Origin: an uncultured Planctomycetaceae bacterium
GTDB taxonomy: Bacteria; Planctomycetota; Planctomycetia; Planctomycetales; Planctomycetaceae
DNA length: 7,157 bases
Reading direction: 5' to 3'
Assembly: GCA_937975745.1 (NCBI GenBank)
Contig: CALJUK010000701.1
Coordinates: 1-7,157, forward strand
The notes below the pieces were generated by a model that saw only the letters and a list, made by a program, of their open reading frames with translations, was not told the origin of the DNA and searched no databases. Of this stretch, positions 1 to 5,143 are shown piece after piece; position 1 is the stretch's first letter; every line of letters begins with the position of its first letter. Position numbers and translations under genes: made by a program.

Positions 1-888
1 GAACTTGAGAATGCGCTGCGTCATCTCCTCGTTGAGCTGTTCGACGATCTCCTCGATACGCGTGGGATGGATGCGGCCGTCGTCGAGCAGCTTCGCCAGC
101 GCTTCGGACGCCACAGCGCGACGCACAGGATCGAAGCAGGACACCACCACGACGCCCGGGGTGTCGTCGACGATCACGTCGACGCCGGTGGCTTTTTCGA
201 AGGCGCGAATGTTGCGACCTTCGCGGCCGATGATGCGGCCCTTCATCTCATCATTGGGAATGTCGACGGTCGAGACGGTCGCTTCGGACGTGTGTGCTGA
301 CGCATACCGTTGAACGGCCATGGCGAGCATCTCGCGAGCCTGCTTGTCACACTTTTGTTTGAGTTCCTGCTGATGTTTGAGGATCAACCCACCGGTTTCG
401 TTGGTCAACTCGCGGTCGAGACGATCCAGCAGCAGGTTCTTTGCCTTCTCTTTGTCAAGATCGGCGATGCGGTACAGTTGCTCCTGCTCTTCTTTGAGAA
501 CGCGATCGAGTTCGTGTTCTTTTGCTTCAAGACTCCGCTGGCGGTCGGCCAACTTGGCCTGAGTTGTTTCCAGCATCCGTTCCCGCTTGCGGTAATCCTC
601 AAACTGTTCCGCAAGTGCTGATTCACGCTTGTCCAACCGGCGTTCGTCGTCCCGGAGTGACTCGCGGATTTCGTTAAGTTCTTTTTCGACCTCTTCCCGC
701 CGGGCCAGAAGTTCTTCTTTGGCTTCCAACTCGTGCGTCTTACGGAGGTTGGACGCGTCCCGCTGAGCTTGCTCGACGATTTCTTCTCGAGTGCGGTAAG
801 CCTTTCCGAGCCGAATCCGCTCAAAGGCGAAGCCAATCCCGCCACCGACGGCCAAGAAGATGACTGCGATGATCCATTCAGTGCCCAT
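1..888 (-). CDS. rny: Ribonuclease Y, N-terminal 296 residues (truncated by window edge)
   Basis: Membrane-anchored endoribonuclease that starts mRNA decay. The frame is open from the ATG at 888 to base 1, giving 296 codons. Residues 4-22 form a single hydrophobic anchor (WIIAVIFLAVGGGIGF). Residues 25-195 are a long charged region rich in Glu, Lys, Arg and Gln, the coiled coil typical of the family. Residues 203-270 are a KH RNA-binding domain with an intact GxxG loop (GRIIGREGRNIRAFE, 217-231), followed by the linker GRIHPTRIEEIVEQ (271-284). Family members are about 515-520 residues, so the HD phosphohydrolase domain with the metal ligands lies beyond the left edge and cannot be judged. 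The ATG is preceded by a weak purine run (AAAGAGAG) about 8 bases upstream. No in-frame ATG lies further upstream before the stop at 1114-1116. The gene is read away from the 1.2 kb gap to its right. No promoter was convincingly identified. Confidence 0.94.
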   Translation of the reverse strand, partial: MGTEWIIAVIFLAVGGGIGFAFERIRLGKAYRTREEIVEQAQRDASNLRKTHELEAKEELLARREEVEKELNEIRESLRDDERRLDKRESALAEQFEDYRKRERMLETTQAKLADRQRSLEAKEHELDRVLKEEQEQLYRIADLDKEKAKNLLLDRLDRELTNETGGLILKHQQELKQKCDKQAREMLAMAVQRYASAHTSEATVSTVDIPNDEMKGRIIGREGRNIRAFEKATGVDVIVDDTPGVVVVSCFDPVRRAVASEALAKLLDDGRIHPTRIEEIVEQLNEEMTQRILKF

Positions 889-1344
889 CCGGGTGCTCTC
901 TTTCGCGCTCGCAATCCGAGAATCTCTTCCCGGTACGGTTTGCGTGCGGCAACCGACCAGGGGTCGCACGCTGAAGAGACGTGGGGATGCGGGATCCCAG
1001 CCAGTCTCCCTTCGCGGGCGACCGAGCACCGTTGGGCGAGACCGCAGTGAGAGGCCTGCGTAGCGGTCGCGGTCAGCGATCGGCAGGCGACACGGCGGCA
1101 AATCGGGCAGGCATCAGTTCGATCGAGACAGTCCGGCTGACAGGCTGGATTGTCGCAATCCGGTGGCACCCACAATCGCTTCGGCCGAAGTTTGCCGTGG
1201 TGAAAGTTGGTCGGGCTGCGGAAGCCGGTTTCCATCTGACACCTGCAATACCGGCCAACAGATTGACCGACGGGTGACGACATCAGTCGCCTCCCAACTG
1301 TCACCAAGGCAACGCGGAGCCCCTCCCGTCGGGTGGAGCTTGCC

Positions 1345-1375
1345 GCGGCCTTGGCCGCCCGGAAAGTCCGGGCGG
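1345..1375. repeat. Two overlapping GC-rich inverted repeats (alternative hairpins)
   Basis: GCGGCC (1345-1350) and GGCCGC (1353-1358) are inverted around TT. Overlapping this, CCGCCCGGA (1355-1363) and TCCGGGCGG (1367-1375) form a perfect 9-base-pair stem with a 3-base loop. The two stems share bases 1355-1358, so only one can form fully at a time. Neither is followed by a T-run on either strand, so a classic intrinsic terminator is not supported. The function is unknown. Confidence 0.7.
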
Positions 1376-1957
1376 AAATGTGTCCCTCGAACGAAGCTGC
1401 TTTCCAGCGACGACACGACTTCCGGCAGGCTGCAAAAACACAGCCCAGCCAGTAGCGACGTCGCCACTGTGACAAGGAGCGGTAATATTTCGAGGATCAC
1501 ATCTGCCATGAGCGAAGTTTCGACGAATACGCTTGGGTGACCGTTCAGACTGATTTCCAATTCGTCTTCTGTGGCGAGGGCCGGTCACTTGCGAGAATCC
1601 CGCGGACGAGGTCGTTCGAACGGGCACAGGAGAACCGGACTTCGCTTCAAATTGAATTGGCGCGCCTCCCCGACAAAGCCGGGGTACTCAGAGTCTCCAA
1701 AAAGGCAAAAGTCATTGAACCTCCGACAACGCCGAGAGGCACGTGGAACGACGGCAGAAGACTGCGGCAAGGCAATCTTCCGAATTCGATTCCCGGGCTG
1801 TTTCTCGGAGTCGGCGGATGTGTAAGATCGCTGTGTTGAAAGTGAATCCACATCGACAACGAAGTTGTGTCGAGCATGGATTTGATCCGAACAGCCGTAA
1901 GCAGCTGGCAATGTTCACCAGCTGAAACTGTCTGCCGATCGGATGCCGGCTCGCAGT

Positions 1958-1986
1958 TCGATAACGGCTTTTCGTAAGTGTATACT
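1958..1986 (+). promoter_or_regulatory. Candidate sigma-70-type promoter upstream of tilS
   Basis: TATACT at 1981-1986 matches the -10 consensus at 5 of 6 bases. TCGATA at 1958-1963 matches the -35 consensus at 4 of 6, with the ideal 17-base spacer. It points at tilS and would give a leader of roughly 110 bases. It was found by eye, and planctomycete promoters are poorly characterised, so this is a suggestion only. Confidence 0.33.
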
Positions 1987-2105
1987 ACCAACGTGAAACC
2001 GGCGGTCAACTCAATTCGTCCGAAGTCCGGGCCGGATTTCAATCTACCAAAAATTCCCAGTCGACTCATCTTGTAGAGTTCTGCACACAATCACGGGGTT
2101 TCCAC

Positions 2106-3239
2106 ATGTCATCTGCCGCGAACTCGTCCCGGCAGGCATCCGAGAACCGACAGCCGTCGGCACCGGCAGCCAGGCAATCCGTTGCGGAAGAGACGGAGTT
2201 CCTCACGTTGGACGCGACGCGCGGAACGGCGGAAGCGCGGCGAGATTCGCGTTTTCTGGAGATCCTGGCCGGGGGACTGCAGCAGTGCGAATTGAAAGGC
2301 CAGGCAGTTCTGATTGGCGTTTCCGGTGGTGCCGACAGTGTTGCCCTTCTCTGCGGGACGCAGACTCTGGCTGTCGAATACAACTGTCACGTGGTGGCCG
2401 CACATCTGAACCATTCGTTGCGAGGAGATGCTTCCAACGAAGATGCCCGGTTCGTTGCCGACCTGGCCGAGCGGTTGCAGATTCCCTGCCACATCGGACA
2501 CCGTGATGTCTCGCAAGAGGCAGACGCATCGGGTGTGGGGCTGGAAGAAGCGGCACGTCGCGCGCGGTACGAGTTTTTGGTGGAAGCTGCCGACCGGGCG
2601 AACTGTTCGATGATTGCGACAGCCCACACGGCCGATGACCAGGTCGAGACTCTGCTGCACCATATCGTGCGGGGTTCAGGACTGGGGGGACTGCGGGGGA
2701 TGCCTTTCACGCGTCCGCTGACACAAAATGTCCGGCTGGTCCGGCCGTTGTTGGAGGCACGCCGCGAGCAGATTGAAGCCTGGCTGACAGAGCTCGGACA
2801 GGCTTATTGTGTGGATGCGACCAACACCGACACGCGAATGACGCGGAACCGGATCCGCCACGAACTGCTCCCACTGCTTCGGTCGCAATTCAATTCGAAC
2901 ATCGACGGCTGTCTGCTGAAGCTTGGAGAACAGGCTGCGGCGGCACACGATGTCATCATGACGTTGGCTGAGGAGCGGCTCTCCGAAGCGCTGATCGAGC
3001 AGACTCCACGCGTGGTGCGTTTGCGTCGTCAGATTTTTCTGTCAGCTCCGGAGCACCTGCGCCGCGAATGCTTCGTACGGCTGTGGTGCCAGCAGGACTG
3101 GCCGCGGCAGGCGATGGGCTTTCGCGAGTGGGACCGGCTTTCGCGCCTGGTCGAAACGAGCGAGTCGGCCACACTCCCCGGTCGGATTCAATGCCATGTC
3201 CGCCGCGAGGTCATGACCCTGCAGTCTCCGGACTGTTAG
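2106..3239 (+). CDS. tilS: tRNA(Ile)-lysidine synthetase
   Basis: ATP-dependent cytosolic enzyme that attaches lysine to C34 of the CAU-anticodon tRNA-Ile, changing its codon from AUG to AUA and its identity from Met to Ile. The 377-residue product has the N-type ATP-pyrophosphatase P-loop SGGADS (73-78) after a beta strand (AVLIGV). It also has LNHSLRGDASNEDARFV (101-117), the GLEEAARRARYEFL segment (145-158), the ATAHTADDQVETLLHH motif (171-186) and the TilS signature TRNRIRHELLPLL (246-258). The C-terminal part ends near LPGRIQCHVRREVMTLQS, and no separate TilS C-terminal domain follows. The core is therefore short, as in Aquifex TilS, whereas the E. coli (432) and B. subtilis (about 470) enzymes are longer. 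Residues 1-45 are a polar, low-complexity extension. The ATG at 2106 is the only upstream ATG in frame, and it has only a GGGG 6-9 bases before it, so the true start could be a later GTG or TTG. It stands alone, 198 bases before the next gene. Confidence 0.95.
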   Translation: MSSAANSSRQASENRQPSAPAARQSVAEETEFLTLDATRGTAEARRDSRFLEILAGGLQQCELKGQAVLIGVSGGADSVALLCGTQTLAVEYNCHVVAAHLNHSLRGDASNEDARFVADLAERLQIPCHIGHRDVSQEADASGVGLEEAARRARYEFLVEAADRANCSMIATAHTADDQVETLLHHIVRGSGLGGLRGMPFTRPLTQNVRLVRPLLEARREQIEAWLTELGQAYCVDATNTDTRMTRNRIRHELLPLLRSQFNSNIDGCLLKLGEQAAAAHDVIMTLAEERLSEALIEQTPRVVRLRRQIFLSAPEHLRRECFVRLWCQQDWPRQAMGFREWDRLSRLVETSESATLPGRIQCHVRREVMTLQSPDC

Positions 3240-3276
3240 GACTCGAACATTCTCGCCGCAGCTGTCGATTTGCCCG

Positions 3277-3295
3277 TCTGCCCGGATCGGGCAGA
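3277..3295 (+). terminator. Hairpin after tilS, possible terminator
   Basis: TCTGCCCG (3277-3284) and CGGGCAGA (3288-3295) form an 8-base-pair stem with a GAT loop, 37 bases past the tilS stop codon. Only a short ATTTC follows, so the U-run is weak. The position suits a tilS terminator, but Rho-dependent ending or read-through into the permease gene is not excluded. Confidence 0.45.
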
Positions 3296-3393
3296 ATTTC
3301 AACTGGAATGTAGCATTGGCTCCTATTGATGGGTAGGATCCGACATTCCACCGAATAGCCATGTCTTGAAATTCTGCCGAAATCGACCATGGG

Positions 3394-3410
3394 CGCCGGT
3401 GACACCGGCG
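3394..3410. promoter_or_regulatory. Perfect 17-base palindrome in the permease leader
   Basis: CGCCGGTG, A, CACCGGCG is a perfect inverted repeat (8+1+8). It lies 12 bases before the GAGGAG ribosome binding site (3423-3428) and is followed by AAGTTTTC. It could be an operator for a dimeric repressor. As RNA it would be a CG-rich hairpin (six-base-pair stem, five-base loop) followed by a short U-run, that is, an attenuator-like structure. The symmetry is seen directly; the role is inferred. Confidence 0.5.
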
Positions 3411-3422
3411 AAGTTTTCATCT

Positions 3423-3428
3423 GAGGAG
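3423..3428 (+). promoter_or_regulatory. Ribosome binding site that fixes the permease start
   Basis: GAGGAG ends 9 bases before the ATG at 3438. The in-frame ATG at 3429 directly abuts it and is too close to use it. The in-frame ATG at 3366 lies upstream of the palindrome and adds 24 residues that do not resemble a transporter N-terminus. Confidence 0.7.
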
Positions 3429-3437
3429 ATGACAGCG

Positions 3438-5114
3438 ATGAGTAGTGAAGCGAGTCAGCGTCTCGGTTCGGGAGAGAGTGGTCCCAGCGAGAAGGTCTTG
3501 TTCTGGGGCTGTTTCGTGGCGTTGGTGACCACCGCGTTCGGTTTCATCGCTCGGATGTTTCTTATTCCCACCTGGGGAGCTGAGTTTGGTCTCGATCCGG
3601 CCGAACAGGGACGACTGGCCGGTATCGGCATCTGGCCGTTCGCTGTCAGTATCATCGGCTTCAGCCTGGTGATCGATCAGGTTGGCTACAAACGCTCGAT
3701 GATCATTGCTTTCTGTGGCCACATGATCTGGGCCGTCATGGGTGTCAGTGCCTACTTTGTCTCTCAAAGTGGAGATAAAGAGACGGCCTTTTCGCTGATC
3801 TACTGGGGAAGTCTGATTCTGGCGCTGGGCAATGGAACGGTCGAGGCGTTTATCAATCCCGTCGTCGCAACGATGTTCAACACAGAAAAGACGAAATGGT
3901 TGAACATTCTGCACGCCGGTTGGCCGGGCGGGCTGGTTGTTGCGGGCATCATTACAATCTTCATCGATCAGGTCCCGTGGTTCGTGAAGGTCGGCCTGAT
4001 CGCTGTGCCGGCGATTGTTTACTTTCTGATGCTGCTGCCGTGCAGGTTCCCCGTCAACGAGCGTGTTGCCTCTGGCGTGAGTTATCGCGACATGCTGGCC
4101 GAGTTTGGTGTGATGGGCGCACTCGTTGTCGGATTTCTGATTACGCTGCAATTGATGGACTTTTACTCCAATGGGAATGCTAACCCGCTAAGCGGGACCG
4201 AGAAGACGGTCTTCATTGCGATTGGGGCGGCCATCGTGCTGGGATTTGGTCTCTACACCAAGGCTGCCGGCCGGGCGCTGATGTTTGTGCTAATCCTGAT
4301 CATGATGCCGCTGGCGACGACGGAAATTGGGACCGATGGTTGGATCACTGGCATCATGGAAGGTGTGGCGGAAGGCCGCTTCCATCCCGGTTGGATTCTG
4401 GTCTACACCTCGGTCATTATGATGGTCCTGCGATTCTTCGCCGGTCCGATCGTCCACCAATTGTCTCCACTTGGCTTGTTGGCGATCAGTGCCGTGCTGG
4501 CAATCACGGGTCTGTACACACTCTCCTTCACCACGGGGGCGGCAATCTTTCTCGCAGCGACTTTGTACGGTGTCGGCAAGACCTTCTTCTGGCCGACAAT
4601 GCTGGGAGTGGTTTCTGAGCAAACACCGAAAGGTGGGGCTTTGACGCTGAATGCCATTAGCGGCATCGGCATGCTGGCCGTCGGAACGCTCGGCTTCCCG
4701 TATATTGGCTCACTGCAGTCTGATGTGCAGTTGAAGGCGCTTGCTGCCAGCGAGCAGATTCAGCAGGAGATTCCCGGGCTGGTTCAGGACGGCCAGGTGA
4801 CGGCCGTTGCTGATAAGAGCATTTACGAGATCATCAACTACAAGACGGTCGACAATGCCAAGATCGACTCGATGATCGACGAGTTGCCAGCTGCCCAACA
4901 GGCCGAAGCACGCGAGACGGTCAAACAGGTGATGTCCCGGAGCAATCAGGGAGCACTCGCTTGGATGGCGCTCTTCCCCATGATTATGCTGGCCGGCTAT
5001 ATCCTGCTGATTGGCTACTTCCAGATGCGGGGCGGTTATACCGCTGAAGTTCTGGTCGGCCACGCCGCGGACGACGCCGAGTTTACCGGCGGTGTGGAAG
5101 CGGCAGTCGAGTAG
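3438..5114 (+). CDS. MFS permease with extra helices and a soluble insertion
   Basis: Inner-membrane secondary transporter of the major facilitator superfamily, 558 residues; substrate unknown. Hydrophobic segments lie at about 19-38, 60-80, 86-108, 116-138, 160-177, 181-200, 223-241, 256-272, 281-305, 317-336, 345-364, 367-386, 404-424 and 507-527. Family-like features are the first-half GNGTVEAFINPVVATMF (131-147) with LNILHAGWPGG (155-165), which recall fucose-permease-like and related sugar porters. The TEIGTDGWITGIMEG segment (295-309) resembles the start of the second half in these proteins. That leaves two extra helices (223-272) between the halves, so 14 rather than 12. A hydrophilic, helix-prone segment (425-505) precedes the last helix and by standard MFS topology would face the periplasm. 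The start is chosen from the GAGGAG site 9 bases upstream. The gene converges with the SulP gene across 19 bases. No catabolic genes nearby hint at a sugar. Confidence 0.9.
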   Translation: MSSEASQRLGSGESGPSEKVLFWGCFVALVTTAFGFIARMFLIPTWGAEFGLDPAEQGRLAGIGIWPFAVSIIGFSLVIDQVGYKRSMIIAFCGHMIWAVMGVSAYFVSQSGDKETAFSLIYWGSLILALGNGTVEAFINPVVATMFNTEKTKWLNILHAGWPGGLVVAGIITIFIDQVPWFVKVGLIAVPAIVYFLMLLPCRFPVNERVASGVSYRDMLAEFGVMGALVVGFLITLQLMDFYSNGNANPLSGTEKTVFIAIGAAIVLGFGLYTKAAGRALMFVLILIMMPLATTEIGTDGWITGIMEGVAEGRFHPGWILVYTSVIMMVLRFFAGPIVHQLSPLGLLAISAVLAITGLYTLSFTTGAAIFLAATLYGVGKTFFWPTMLGVVSEQTPKGGALTLNAISGIGMLAVGTLGFPYIGSLQSDVQLKALAASEQIQQEIPGLVQDGQVTAVADKSIYEIINYKTVDNAKIDSMIDELPAAQQAEARETVKQVMSRSNQGALAWMALFPMIMLAGYILLIGYFQMRGGYTAEVLVGHAADDAEFTGGVEAAVE

Positions 5115-5120
5115 TCGAGA

Positions 5121-5143
5121 CGAGGGGGCTCAATCACCCCTCG
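5121..5143. terminator. Hairpin between the convergent permease and SulP genes
   Basis: CGAGGGG (5121-5127) and CCCCTCG (5137-5143) form a perfect 7-base-pair stem with a 9-base loop. Read rightwards it begins 7 bases after the permease stop and is followed by GATCGTTTGTTCG, a moderate U-rich tail. Read leftwards there is no T-run. The SulP stop codon (complement of 5134-5136) lies in the loop. It probably ends permease transcription; action in the other direction is less sure. Confidence 0.5.

Larger units (their letters stand above)
889..2105. other. Long intergenic region with no defensible gene
   Basis: This 1217-base stretch separates the divergent rny and tilS starts. Several open frames of 100-150 codons exist on both strands, but they overlap one another, resemble no family I know, and mostly lack a ribosome binding site. 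The least unlikely is a minus-strand frame from the ATG at 1509 to the stop at 1114-1116 (131 residues). It begins with a hydrophobic stretch (VILEILPLLVTVATSLLAGL) that could be a membrane or signal segment, but the rest looks like translated non-coding DNA. A cysteine-rich frame at about 889-1283, minus strand, is discussed in the findings. The rest holds short palindromes (for example CTTCGGCCGAAG at 1179-1190), a hairpin pair at 1345-1375 and a candidate promoter near 1958-1986. Leader regions, a small RNA or an undescribed small gene remain possible. Confidence 0.6.

Noticed and set aside
1148..1160. Small inverted repeat GATTG-TCG-CAATC as a regulatory site for rny
   Set aside because: It is short, lies over 250 bases from the rny start, and such symmetry is expected by chance in a kilobase of DNA.
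1361..1373. GGAAAGTCCGGGC, which matches the conserved P4-region sequence of RNase P RNA
   Set aside because: The flanking bases make a simple hairpin instead. The other conserved RNase P blocks (the AGAGCAAACCGCC-like block, the GGTAAGGGTGAAA block and a proper ACAGAACCCGGCTTA end) are absent within 400 bases. A loose look-alike at about 1625-1640 is not convincing.
405..1475. Open minus-strand frame of 356 codons
   Set aside because: Its left half lies over rny in another frame, and rny is unmistakable. The composition is Arg, Ser and Cys-rich with no family resemblance. Only the small cysteine cluster was kept, as a weak finding.
1647..2090. Minus-strand frame of 147 codons and plus-strand frame 1537-1839 in the gap
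   Set aside because: They overlap each other on opposite strands, have no ribosome binding site, no recognisable motif and no coding-like composition.
3366..3437. Upstream ATG (3366) as start of the permease
   Set aside because: It lacks a ribosome binding site, crosses the palindrome, and the GAGGAG site correctly spaced for 3438 gives a better start.
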